DNA from: Hyphomicrobiaceae bacterium
Lineage (GTDB): Bacteria; Pseudomonadota; Alphaproteobacteria; Rhizobiales; Hyphomicrobiaceae
Assembly: GCA_021730785.1 (NCBI GenBank)
Contig: JAKFWF010000018.1
Location: 35,462 to 99,461, forward strand
Direction: 5' to 3'
Length of the DNA stretch: 64,000 bases
Shown in pieces: positions 1 to 7,797 of the stretch; position 1 is the stretch's first letter, and each line of letters opens with the position of its first letter. Below the pieces are notes generated by a model, which did not search any database, was not told where the DNA came from, and was given only the letters and a program-made list of their open reading frames with translations. A program made the position numbers and the translations under genes.

Positions 1-889
1 CACGCGTGCCGTTGCGGTGGCGCGAGCTGCCGGCGACGGACTGCATGAAGCGCGCCATGCGTGTGTCGGCGAGCGCCGGCGACACATGACCACGATCGAT
101 CAGCCAGCGCCGTTTGATCTCGATGGCCACGCCCGCCAGGGCTTCCGCTTCAGCGCCCTGATCGAGATGTTTGAAGGTGACAGGACCCGCCTCCTCCAGC
201 CGCCGCATTTGCCGGCGACGATTGCGCCTGGATCGCGTTGAGAAGCGCTCTTCATAGGCGGCAAAACTTTTCATCCTGGTGAGGTCAATGAAGGGGGCTT
301 CTAATACCACCGTGTGCATCGAGCCAAGGAACGCCAGGAGTGGCGCAATGGTTGCGCTTGTGCGGACTTTGCGCAGCCTGGCGAGGTCCGGCCGCAATTG
401 CCGACATAGGTAAGTCCACCCGTCCAGCAGGAGTGTGGCGTGGTTGGCAACGACCGGGTCGACCAGGATATCGCCGTACTGGCTGACGGGCTCCCCCATC
501 CAGGCGAGTTCGCGCATGCCGTTTCGACGCTGCAGCACCAAGGGCCACACGGTCACGAGTTGTCCGTCCCTGTGGCCGGTCAGAATCGCAATCGGGCAGC
601 GGCGACCACCCGTCTGATCGGCGTCCAGGAAGGTTTGAGCCCAGTGCCAGTTCCAGCCAAACGTCTGAAACACCTGATCGGCCCGGCCCGCGCGCTCGAA
701 CAGCGCGCCCCACTCCGCTTCCAGGGCTTCGAAGCCATCGAGATCGCAAACCAGGGCGAACGTTATCGCAGGCTCACTCGCATGGCTGGTGGTGGCCAGA
801 TCGGAATGCTGTGTCGCCTTCTGGTCAGCGTCGAAGACTGCGTACTCGAATTTCGATGTCGTCTCAAAACCACTTGTGAGGCCGGCCAT
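1..889 (-). CDS. GNAT-family acyltransferase, BioF2/CelD-like (partial, cut by left edge)
   Basis: The gene runs off the left edge; 296 codons are visible, reading from ATG at 889 and open to base 1. It resembles the BioF2-like (Acetyltransf_6) branch of the GNAT fold, often named CelD/BcsL or 'cellulose biosynthesis protein' in proteobacteria. The N-terminal half carries an aromatic stretch FQTFGWNWHWAQTF, then VTVWPLVLQ and LAWMGEPVSQYGDILVD, and mid-protein the basic segment RNRRRQMRRLEEAG that is common in this family. No signal peptide is visible, so it should be cytoplasmic. The acyl substrate cannot be told; relatives act in exopolysaccharide or cell-surface modification. No cellulose synthase gene is in view, so a cellulose role is not supported here. 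Family assignment is fairly secure, function is not. Confidence 0.75.
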   Translation of the reverse strand, partial: MAGLTSGFETTSKFEYAVFDADQKATQHSDLATTSHASEPAITFALVCDLDGFEALEAEWGALFERAGRADQVFQTFGWNWHWAQTFLDADQTGGRRCPIAILTGHRDGQLVTVWPLVLQRRNGMRELAWMGEPVSQYGDILVDPVVANHATLLLDGWTYLCRQLRPDLARLRKVRTSATIAPLLAFLGSMHTVVLEAPFIDLTRMKSFAAYEERFSTRSRRNRRRQMRRLEEAGPVTFKHLDQGAEAEALAGVAIEIKRRWLIDRGHVSPALADTRMARFMQSVAGSSRHRNGTR

Positions 890-1237
890 TGAACATTCCC
901 CGCGACAGTGCGTTCGCGAGAAGCGACGCTCTTGTTCGAGGGAGCAAGGCGCATGCCAGCAAACGATCTGGCGCGAAAGCACTGGAATGAAGGCTCGCCG
1001 AGGATCGCCGCATAGCGGACGGTCACTGTGCCCGATCCGCTGCCCTTGCGCTAACCAAGCGCACCGCATGCGCGAAACCAACGGGAGACTGCAGCGCCTG
1101 CGGGGGGGGGCGTTGATCAGCGCGACAGCAGTCCTTAGCGTCCTGTATCAAAATGACGCCCGAGCGCTTCCAAATTGCCGCTCAGCAAGCGCAAAGCCAT
1201 GCCGTTGCAACCCGAATCGCCCGTTCGTCGACCTGCT
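890..1237. other. Gene-free stretch with a G9 tract
   Basis: No reading frame here looks real. The stretch carries a run of nine G at 1102-1110 and no convincing hairpin or promoter. It lies between the end of the lipoprotein gene at 1238 and the start of the acyltransferase at 889, so it must hold the acyltransferase promoter if that gene is not co-transcribed with its upstream neighbour. Confidence 0.5.
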
Positions 1238-1780
1238 CTATTCTTCGATCCGCTTAGTTTTGGGCGCGTTTCTATCGAGCAGGAATTCACGATTCAAGAC
1301 TTCGCGAGTGCGAGGGACGTTCGCCAACAAACGCTCGTCGATTTTCTTGTTTTCGACACCCAACGAAAAGTCTCCGGCCATATGGCGGGTCAAGTCGGCC
1401 TTGATCGTGCGGGTGCGTTGATCCGAGCAGAAATCCGGATCGGGAGTGATCGTATCGGCGACTTTTGCTCGGATCGTGTCGAACTCTTTCTCAATCTTGG
1501 CCATGTCCTGGACGCTGGCGCCTTTCGCGCTTTCGGCAGCGAGGAAATTCGATTTCAGGCGCGTCGGGTCGAAGTTATAACCGCATTTGGCGGCCCGCGC
1601 CGACACAGCGCTCACCTGCGCTGCCCGCATGCTTGGCGTTTCGGTTGGACCTGCCGCGACGGCCGAGGCTTCTTTCGAACCGAAAAGTGAGCCGGTGATC
1701 AAACTCGATGAGTCAGCACTGCAACCTGCGCAAAGCAGGCTGGCGGCGACGAGAGAACCGGTGATGAGTCGTTTGTGCAT
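1238..1780 (-). CDS. Putative lipoprotein / secreted protein of unknown function
   Basis: A 180-residue protein starting at ATG 1780. The N-terminus MHKRLITGSLVAASLLCAGC has a basic start, a hydrophobic core and a lipobox-like end with Cys20 as the likely lipidated residue; position -3 is Cys rather than Leu, so the lipobox is imperfect. The rest is soluble, with two further Cys (in KCGYNF and DFCSDQ) that could form a disulfide in the periplasm. The segment AKCGYNFDPTRLKSNFLAAE and the C-terminal half are predicted mostly helical from composition. Small lipoproteins of this make-up are frequent in Hyphomicrobiales and mostly uncharacterised. It is followed at 1237 by a long gap, so it may be a single-gene unit or the end of a unit with the VWA gene 75 bp upstream. 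Confidence 0.7.
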   Translation of the reverse strand: MHKRLITGSLVAASLLCAGCSADSSSLITGSLFGSKEASAVAAGPTETPSMRAAQVSAVSARAAKCGYNFDPTRLKSNFLAAESAKGASVQDMAKIEKEFDTIRAKVADTITPDPDFCSDQRTRTIKADLTRHMAGDFSLGVENKKIDERLLANVPRTREVLNREFLLDRNAPKTKRIEE

Positions 1781-1855
1781 GACATCATGTTGCCGAAGCG
1801 GAACCGGACGTCAATCGGTAGCAGCGGAATTTGATCAATGTGGCGCCAGATCACA

Positions 1856-3031
1856 TCAGCGGATCAGCGTGCGCATGGCAGTCTCGATGCCCCCGATCGT
1901 GAGTGGGAACATGCGCTGGCGCATGATCTCGCGGACAAGGCGGATCGAAGGCGTCCAGCCCCAATGGTCGGCCGGGACTGGGTTGAGCCACACGCTGCGC
2001 TCGTAGACGTCGGTGAAGCGCTGCAACCAGAGCGCGCCGGGCTCCTCGTTCATGTGCTCCACCGAGCCACCGGCAATGGTGATTTCATAGGGGCTCATGG
2101 ACGCGTCGCCGACGAAAATCAGCCGGTAGTCCGCAGGATAGGTGTGAAGGACTTCCCAGGTTGGCATGCGTTCGGTCCAGCGGCGGGCATTGTCTTTCCA
2201 CAGGAACTCATAGGGGCAATTGTGGAAATAGAAGAACTCCAGGTGCTTGAACTCGGCGCGGGCGGCCGAGAACAACTCGGCGGCGGTCTTGATGTGCCAG
2301 TCCATCGAGCCGCCGACGTCGAGCAGGAGTAGAACCTTTACCGTGTTGCGACGCTCGGGGCGCAGGTGGATATCGAGGTAGCCCTTGTGGGCAGTGCCCT
2401 TGATCGTGCCATCGAGGTCGAGCTCTTCCGGGGCGCCATCGCGGGCGAACTTGCGCAATCGGCGCAGCGCGACCTTGATGTTGCGTGTGCCAAGCTCGAC
2501 TTCGTCGTCGAGATCCTTGTAGTCGCGCTGGTCCCAGACCTTGATGGCCCGGTTGTTGCGGTTCTCCTTCTGGCCGATCCTGACGCCGGCAGGATTATAG
2601 CCATCGGCGCCATAGGGCGAAGTTCCACCGGTGCCAATCCACTTCGAGCCGCCCTGGTGGCGCCCTTTCTGCTCGGCGAGGCGTTTGCGCAACTCCTCCA
2701 TGATCTTGTCCCAGCCGCCGAGCGCCTCGATCTTTCGCTTGTCTTCTTCGGACAGATGCAACTCCGAGATGGTCTTCAGCCATTCGGCCGGGATTTCGGC
2801 AGTGATGGCTTGCGATCCAAGGTCCAGCCCCTTGAACACGTGTCCGAACACCCGATCGAACCGATCGAGATAGCGCTCGTCCTTGACGAGGCAGGTGCGT
2901 GCCAGGAAATAGAATTCATCGATGCGCAGCCGCGCCAGATCGGCATCCAGCGCGCGCATCAAATCGAGATATTCCGTAATCGAAACTGGAACTTTCGCAG
3001 TCCGCAGTTCGTGGAAGAAGGTGATCAGCAT
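1856..3031 (-). CDS. VWA-domain protein, CoxE-like (COG3825 type)
   Basis: A 391-residue cytoplasmic protein starting at ATG 3031. The N-terminal half (HELRTAKVPVSITEYLDLM and following, about residues 1-120) is the typical CoxE-like helical region. The von Willebrand A domain begins near residue 230 with a metal-site motif LLLLDVGGSMDWHI, Asp238-x-Gly-Gly-Ser242, the variant of the MIDAS motif normal for this family, and continues with FFYFHNCPYEFLW and FVGDASMSPYEI. Proteins of this family usually work with a MoxR-type AAA+ ATPase as a chaperone pair for metalloenzyme maturation or protein remodelling. The expected MoxR gene is not next to it: the upstream neighbour is a LuxR-type gene. The family call is firm; the client is unknown. 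Confidence 0.85.
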   Translation of the reverse strand: MLITFFHELRTAKVPVSITEYLDLMRALDADLARLRIDEFYFLARTCLVKDERYLDRFDRVFGHVFKGLDLGSQAITAEIPAEWLKTISELHLSEEDKRKIEALGGWDKIMEELRKRLAEQKGRHQGGSKWIGTGGTSPYGADGYNPAGVRIGQKENRNNRAIKVWDQRDYKDLDDEVELGTRNIKVALRRLRKFARDGAPEELDLDGTIKGTAHKGYLDIHLRPERRNTVKVLLLLDVGGSMDWHIKTAAELFSAARAEFKHLEFFYFHNCPYEFLWKDNARRWTERMPTWEVLHTYPADYRLIFVGDASMSPYEITIAGGSVEHMNEEPGALWLQRFTDVYERSVWLNPVPADHWGWTPSIRLVREIMRQRMFPLTIGGIETAMRTLIR

Positions 3032-3106
3032 AACAAATTTGCTCGAGGTCGCCCCATTGGGTCCCCCTTCATAGCAACGATGAAGGTTGCTTGACCACAG
3101 CTGCCG

Positions 3107-3511
3107 TCAAGTGGACTTCGAGACCTCGAGCATCAGTTCTTGCGGTAGAATGGCGCCATACTTGACTGCCAGCACCACCACTTGGATGCGGGTTGCAACA
3201 CCGCATTTCCGCTTCATGTTCTCAACATGAAAGTTCACGGTCTTGTCCGAGATGTTGAGGATCTGGCCGATCTGCCAGTCCGACTTGCCGGTTGCTATCC
3301 ATTTCAACACTTCAGTCTCGCGCGTCGTGAAGTCCACCTGCCACTCCCACCCGATGCACAGCTTCTGCCCCAACTGACTGCAACCACCGGTTTGGCATGC
3401 CGGAATTGCATTTAGGAATTTCTGTAAGAGCATGCACACGGTTAAGCGGCTTGACCACTGCCTTTTTTGTGACCAGATCATGTGTGTACAAGCGATATTA
3501 TTGCCGGTCAT
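3107..3511 (-). CDS. LuxR-type HTH protein lacking the autoinducer-binding domain
   Basis: A 134-residue protein whose C-terminal 65 residues are a clear LuxR-type helix-turn-helix: FTTRETEVLKWIATGKSDW, then ILNISDKTVNFHVENMKRK and GVATRIQVVVLAVKYGAI. This wording is closest to quorum-sensing LuxR proteins (the TVNFHVENxxRK..VATRIQ pattern) rather than to response regulators. The first ~57 residues show no autoinducer-binding or receiver domain, so the regulator looks truncated or is a stand-alone DNA-binding domain. ATG 3511 is the longest start; internal ATG codons at 3481 and 3433 are possible. Base composition just upstream is clearly lower in GC than the neighbours. An inverted repeat sits 21-43 bp upstream of the start. 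No luxI-type synthase is in the window. Confidence 0.72.
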   Translation of the reverse strand: MTGNNIACTHMIWSQKRQWSSRLTVCMLLQKFLNAIPACQTGGCSQLGQKLCIGWEWQVDFTTRETEVLKWIATGKSDWQIGQILNISDKTVNFHVENMKRKCGVATRIQVVVLAVKYGAILPQELMLEVSKST

Positions 3512-3531
3512 GCAATTGAGTATTGTATGTT

Positions 3532-3554
3532 AACTGCAAATAAATGCTGCAGTT
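3532..3554. promoter_or_regulatory. Inverted repeat upstream of the LuxR-type gene (possible operator)
   Basis: Perfect 7-base arms, AACTGCA at 3532-3538 and TGCAGTT at 3548-3554, separated by nine bases (aataaatgc). The repeat ends 21 bp before the ATG of the LuxR-type gene. It has the CTG...CAG outer pattern of lux boxes but with a wider spacer (13 rather than 10 bases between CTG and CAG), so it is only a candidate autoregulatory site. Confidence 0.4.
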
Positions 3555-3626
3555 TTCACAGTGAGGCTGTGGCAAATGCGGCTCCTCATAATGACTTAGG
3601 AGCTGAATATGCGGCGAACGGTCGCA

Positions 3627-4058
3627 TTATTTTGGTAGCAGTTGCCGGTGTTGAACGAAGCTCGGGACGATCAACGCGAGGGCAACGACCGTGAATGCCA
3701 GTCCGTGCGTCAATAGGATCATTGTCTCGCGACCACTGAAGTCGACATTTACGAATGCTTTCAACAGGCCGTCGTGGAAGCGTCCAGGTTGGCCGTAGTC
3801 GAGTTTGTATTGGACATGCAGTGCGGCCAGCAGATCGTAGGCGTTCTTCAGTGCTGACCCATTGATGTAGCTGAAAATTCCTAAACCGATGAGGGCCAGC
3901 GTCCGCGCTAGCCGGTTGAGGCTGTCGACGGCCTCGTCGTAGATCATGATCAACGCGAACAGTGCCAACTGCACGGTCACGAAAACCTGCCACAGCAGGT
4001 CGATCTGGCTGCGCATGTGCATGATCGCGTCGACCATGGTCTGCTCTTGCATCGGCAT
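3627..4058 (-). CDS. Small integral membrane protein of unknown function
   Basis: A 143-residue protein from ATG 4058, with an AGAGG-like ribosome site about nine bases upstream. Three hydrophobic segments are visible: LLWQVFVTVQLALFALIMIY (about residues 22-41), LARTLALIGLGIFSYINGSA (about 50-70) and LLTHGLAFTVVALALIVPSF (about 115-134). The region between the second and third segments (KNAYDLLAALHVQYKLDYG) is hydrophilic. I do not recognise the family. It lies 115 bp upstream of, and in the same direction as, the LuxR-type gene, with an AT-richer spacer that holds the inverted repeat, so separate transcription is more likely than an operon. Confidence 0.6.
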   Translation of the reverse strand: MPMQEQTMVDAIMHMRSQIDLLWQVFVTVQLALFALIMIYDEAVDSLNRLARTLALIGLGIFSYINGSALKNAYDLLAALHVQYKLDYGQPGRFHDGLLKAFVNVDFSGRETMILLTHGLAFTVVALALIVPSFVQHRQLLPK

Positions 4059-4330
4059 GCGAACGACCTCTGGTTTACTGCCGATCCACGACCATCGATC
4101 CGGGTGTAATCGGCGATTTGCGGATCGACTCTAGCCGGTCGACAAACATCGGCAAGCCGAGCGGCGTCGCAAGATCGCAACTTGTTGTTTTGTTGCACCG
4201 CTTTTGGGCTTGAGCGATCGGGCAGTTCGGGTATAGCGACGCGTGGGAACGGGCGCGCCACCGTTTCGCATCTAGGACACAAACAGTGTTCATGGAGATG
4301 CGGCGGGCAACGGCATCGGAAGCAGACGAA

Positions 4331-5887
4331 ATGAGCACTTTCGGCGTCAGCCGACGCGCGGCACTTGGTACATTTGCATCTTGGATGGTTTTGGAAGGCT
4401 GCATTGCGCGTGCCATTGGGGGTGGCTCGGCATTCGCCCAGGTCGGCGGCTCGGAGCTGGGCGACCCGGTTGCGCCCGACCATGTCTCGAAGCTTGCACA
4501 GGCGCTCAGCGGCCGGCCGTTCCAGAAGCCGAAACTGGAGGTGCCGGAACCGTTCGGGAAACTGACCGCTGATCAGTACCATGATATTCGGTATCGGCCC
4601 GACCAGGCGATCTGGCGCGGCGAGAAACTCGACGCCGAGCTGCAGTTGTTTGCTTTGGGCTGGATTTACGATTCACCGGTCGACATCTTCATCCTCGACA
4701 ATGGGCGGGCGCGGCAACTGAAAGCGGACGGCACACAGTTCGCGATCGGCTCCAAGATCGCCAACCCGCCCAGTGCTGCCCCCTATGGGTTTTCCGGCTT
4801 TCGCGTGCACGGTCCGATCAACCGCTCCGATTTCTTCGACGAATTTGTCGTGTTCCGCGGCGGCAGCTTTTTTCGCAGCCTGGGGCGCAATCAGATTTAT
4901 GGCATGTCGGCGCGCGGATTGGCGATCAACGTCGGTCGGCCGGGCGGCGAAGAAGTGCCGCTGTTTCGCAGCTTCTGGATCGAGAAGCCCAGGGCCGGCG
5001 TACAGGAACTGGTGGTCCAGGCCCTCCTCGACAGCCCCTCGGCCACGGGGGCCTACCGCTTCGTCCTACAGCCGGGCGTATCGACCGTGATCGACGTCGA
5101 CATGACGTTGTTCCCGCGGCGCGAAATCCAGCACATCGCCATCGCGCCGCTGACCAGCATGTTTCTGCATGGGGCGGCCTCCCGCCGCAACGGCCACGAC
5201 ATCCGCCCCTCCGTGCACGACAGCGAGGGGTTGGCCATCCTGAATGGTCGCGGCGAGCGCATCTGGCGGCCGCTGGTCAACCCGCGCAAGCTGCAGACCA
5301 GCGCCTTCGTCGATCGCGATCCGAAGGGCTTCGGTCTGAGCCAGCGCGACCGCAGTTTCAGCAATTTCGAAGACATCGAAGCGCGCTATGAACGCCGCCC
5401 GACCACCTGGGTGGAGCCAAAGGGCGCATGGGGTGAAGGCGCGGTCGAACTGTTCGAGATCCCGGCCGAGGAGGAGATCCACGACAACATAATCGCGTTC
5501 TGGCGGCCGGCCCGGGCGCTGGAAGCGGACAAGCCGTTCCGCCTGGCCTATCGCCTGCATTGGGGCGATGCCGTGCCCGTCGCTTGGACGGGAGGCCGCG
5601 TCCGCAAGACCCGCGTCGCAGTTGGCCGCAAGGGGGCTATTCTGTTCGCTGTCGATTTCGACGGGCCAGGTCTGAAGGACATCAAGGAGCCGCCGGTGGC
5701 GGACGTGTCGGCGAGTGCCGGCACCCTCACCAACGTCGCGGTTCAGCGCCATGCCGAGATCGGCGGCGTGCGCTGCACGTTCGAGCTCCAGGCCGGCGGC
5801 AGTGAACTGATCGAATTGCGTCTCGTTCTGCGCAACAACGAACAGCCGGTATCGGAAAACTGGCTCTATCGCTGGACCAAAGCATGA
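4331..5887 (+). CDS. opgG: Periplasmic glucan biosynthesis protein OpgG/MdoG family
   Basis: Member of the MdoG/OpgG/OpgD family, periplasmic partners of the membrane glucosyltransferase OpgH in making osmoregulated periplasmic glucans; the OpgD branch has been shown to act on beta-1,2-glucan. The start at ATG 4331 gives 518 residues and is favoured by an upstream GGAAG and by the N-terminus MSTFGVSRRAALGTFAS, a Tat-like twin-arginine signal ending near SAFAQ; this makes it more OpgD-like than OpgG-like in export. Family landmarks: YHDIRYRPDQAIWRGEKL, ANPPSAAPYGFSGFRVHG, GGSFFRSLGRNQIYGMSARG, and FWRPARALEADKPFRLAYRL near the C-terminus. The stop overlaps the opgH start by four bases (ATGA), so the two are translationally coupled. 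A GTG at 4286 is an in-frame alternative start. Confidence 0.93.
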   Translation: MSTFGVSRRAALGTFASWMVLEGCIARAIGGGSAFAQVGGSELGDPVAPDHVSKLAQALSGRPFQKPKLEVPEPFGKLTADQYHDIRYRPDQAIWRGEKLDAELQLFALGWIYDSPVDIFILDNGRARQLKADGTQFAIGSKIANPPSAAPYGFSGFRVHGPINRSDFFDEFVVFRGGSFFRSLGRNQIYGMSARGLAINVGRPGGEEVPLFRSFWIEKPRAGVQELVVQALLDSPSATGAYRFVLQPGVSTVIDVDMTLFPRREIQHIAIAPLTSMFLHGAASRRNGHDIRPSVHDSEGLAILNGRGERIWRPLVNPRKLQTSAFVDRDPKGFGLSQRDRSFSNFEDIEARYERRPTTWVEPKGAWGEGAVELFEIPAEEEIHDNIIAFWRPARALEADKPFRLAYRLHWGDAVPVAWTGGRVRKTRVAVGRKGAILFAVDFDGPGLKDIKEPPVADVSASAGTLTNVAVQRHAEIGGVRCTFELQAGGSELIELRLVLRNNEQPVSENWLYRWTKA

Positions 5888-7791
5888 GTGCGGACGGATC
5901 AGTCGCGCCGCGCGACGCGGGTCAATGTTGGCTGCCGGTTGAACAAAATCTCGCAGTGGCGGAGCAGAATTTTGCTTCGCCGCCGGAAGCGCTGCAACCG
6001 AAGTGGGAACCTGTCTTGTGGGTGCCGCGGATGGCGCTGTTGTTTGGGGCTGCGCTGCTGACCGGCGCGTTCGCAAGCGAACTGTACGCGGTGCTGTCGT
6101 TCGTGCGCATGACGCCGGTGCAGTTCCTGTTCCTGATCCTCTCGACGCTGACCTTTGCTTGGATCGCGATCGGCTCGCTGTCGGCCGCGATGGGCTTTCT
6201 GCCGTTGTTCGCCCGCGACCACGACCTGTCGATCGAGTTGCCGCCCGCTTCAACCGCATTGTCGGACCCGGGGCGCACCGCGCTGCTGTTTCCTGTGTAC
6301 AACGAAGCTCCCGCGCGACTTGCCGCCTGCATCGAAGCAATCACGGAAGATCTGGCCCGACGCGGTGCAACCAAGCGCTTTGACGTGTTTGTACTCAGTG
6401 ATACGCGGGGCGAGGAAGTCGGCACCCGCGAAGCGGCAGCCTACGCTCTGTTGCGCAACCAATTGGCGGATCGCATCGCGCTCTACTACCGCCGACGGGA
6501 CCAGAACACGGCCAAGAAAGCCGGCAACATCAAGGAGTGGCTTGCCCGTTTCGGCGGCAGCTACGAGACGTTCGTGATCCTTGATGCCGACAGCATCATG
6601 TCCGGCGATACGCTAGTACGCTTGCAGGTCGCCATGGCCGGGCGACCGCGTGCGGCCCTGATCCAGACCGTGCCGAGGCTCGTTGGCGGGCGCACGATTT
6701 TCCAGAAGCTGCAGCAGTTTGCGGCCGGCACCTATGGTCCAGCTGTCGCGATGGGGCTCGCGGTCTGGCACCGCCACCAGGGCAATTACTGGGGTCATAA
6801 CGCCATCATCCGCACGCGCGGCTTTGCCGGCGCGGCCGGGTTGCCGGAACTGCCGGGCGCGGCCCCGTTCGGCGGCAACATCCTGAGCCACGATTTCGTC
6901 GAGGCGGTACTGCTGCAGCGCGCCGGCTGGGAGGTGCACATGGCGCCAACCATCGAGGGATCCTACGAAGGCGCGCCGCCCGGCCTCGTCGATCTCGCCG
7001 TGCGCGACCGCCGTTGGGCCCAGGGCAACCTCCAGCATCTGGCGATCGTCGGTAAGCCCGGCTTGACGCCGATGGGGCGCATCCATTTGGGCATGGGCAT
7101 CTGCGCCTATGTGGTGTCGGCGATCTGGGCTGCTTCTCTGGTTGTCGGCCTCGTTCTCGCGCTGCAGGGCCAGCAGCTGGTGCCAAGTTATTTCCAGGAT
7201 TCGAAATCGCTGATCCCGATCTGGCCGGTGATCGATCCGGGCGCTGCTTTTCGCCTGTTCGTCGCCACCATGGCTGTCGTGCTGCTGCCGAAAGCCTTGG
7301 GCCTGATCCTTGAGATTGAGCGCGCACGCCGATCGGCCGATCCGGGCGGCGCACTGCGCGTGACATGCGGGGTGCTCTACGAGACGCTGTTGTCGATGCT
7401 GTTCGCGCCGATCCTGATGGTGACGCAGACGGCGGCGGTGGCGCAGATCCTGGCCGGGCGCGATGCCGGCTGGGCGTCCCAGCGGCGCGACGATGGGCGC
7501 ATCACCTTCAGCGAGAGCTTGTCGTTTCACCGCTGGCATCTGCTGCTTGGCGCTGGCGCTGCCACGGTCTGCTACATCGTATCCTACAGCCTGATGGCGT
7601 GGACCGCGCCGATCCTGCTCGGCCTGCTGCTGTCGGCTGCCCTCAGCTGGTATACGGCGCGGCCCGCGGGCGGGCTCGTCTCGTGGCTGCTCGCAACGCA
7701 CGAAGATCGCCATCAGCCCGCGATCCTGCGCCGCGTCGATACCCTCGCCGGGACGTGGGGCCATCGCCTTGCCGAGCCTAAACGCGGCTGA
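5884..7791 (+). CDS. opgH: Glucans biosynthesis glucosyltransferase OpgH (MdoH)
   Basis: A 635-residue inner-membrane GT2 glycosyltransferase that polymerises glucose from UDP-glucose and passes the glucan backbone across the membrane. Two membrane segments (about residues 46-70 and 81-106) precede the catalytic domain. It has the D,D,D,(Q/R)xxRW set of this family: Asp173 in FVLSDTRGEE, Asp234/Asp236 in VILDADSIMSG, ILSHDFVEA at 333-341, and RDRRWAQGNLQH near 374-385. Further membrane segments follow (about 402-428, 456-476, 498-522, 551-590). It starts inside the opgG stop codon and so forms an operon with it. A second, separate OpgH-like gene lies at 35828. Confidence 0.95.
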   Translation: MSADGSVAPRDAGQCWLPVEQNLAVAEQNFASPPEALQPKWEPVLWVPRMALLFGAALLTGAFASELYAVLSFVRMTPVQFLFLILSTLTFAWIAIGSLSAAMGFLPLFARDHDLSIELPPASTALSDPGRTALLFPVYNEAPARLAACIEAITEDLARRGATKRFDVFVLSDTRGEEVGTREAAAYALLRNQLADRIALYYRRRDQNTAKKAGNIKEWLARFGGSYETFVILDADSIMSGDTLVRLQVAMAGRPRAALIQTVPRLVGGRTIFQKLQQFAAGTYGPAVAMGLAVWHRHQGNYWGHNAIIRTRGFAGAAGLPELPGAAPFGGNILSHDFVEAVLLQRAGWEVHMAPTIEGSYEGAPPGLVDLAVRDRRWAQGNLQHLAIVGKPGLTPMGRIHLGMGICAYVVSAIWAASLVVGLVLALQGQQLVPSYFQDSKSLIPIWPVIDPGAAFRLFVATMAVVLLPKALGLILEIERARRSADPGGALRVTCGVLYETLLSMLFAPILMVTQTAAVAQILAGRDAGWASQRRDDGRITFSESLSFHRWHLLLGAGAATVCYIVSYSLMAWTAPILLGLLLSAALSWYTARPAGGLVSWLLATHEDRHQPAILRRVDTLAGTWGHRLAEPKRG

Positions 7792-7797
7792 GTGCCT

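Noticed and set aside
5066..6340. Long minus-strand frame across the opgG-opgH junction
   Set aside because: It spans two real genes and has no signature of its own.
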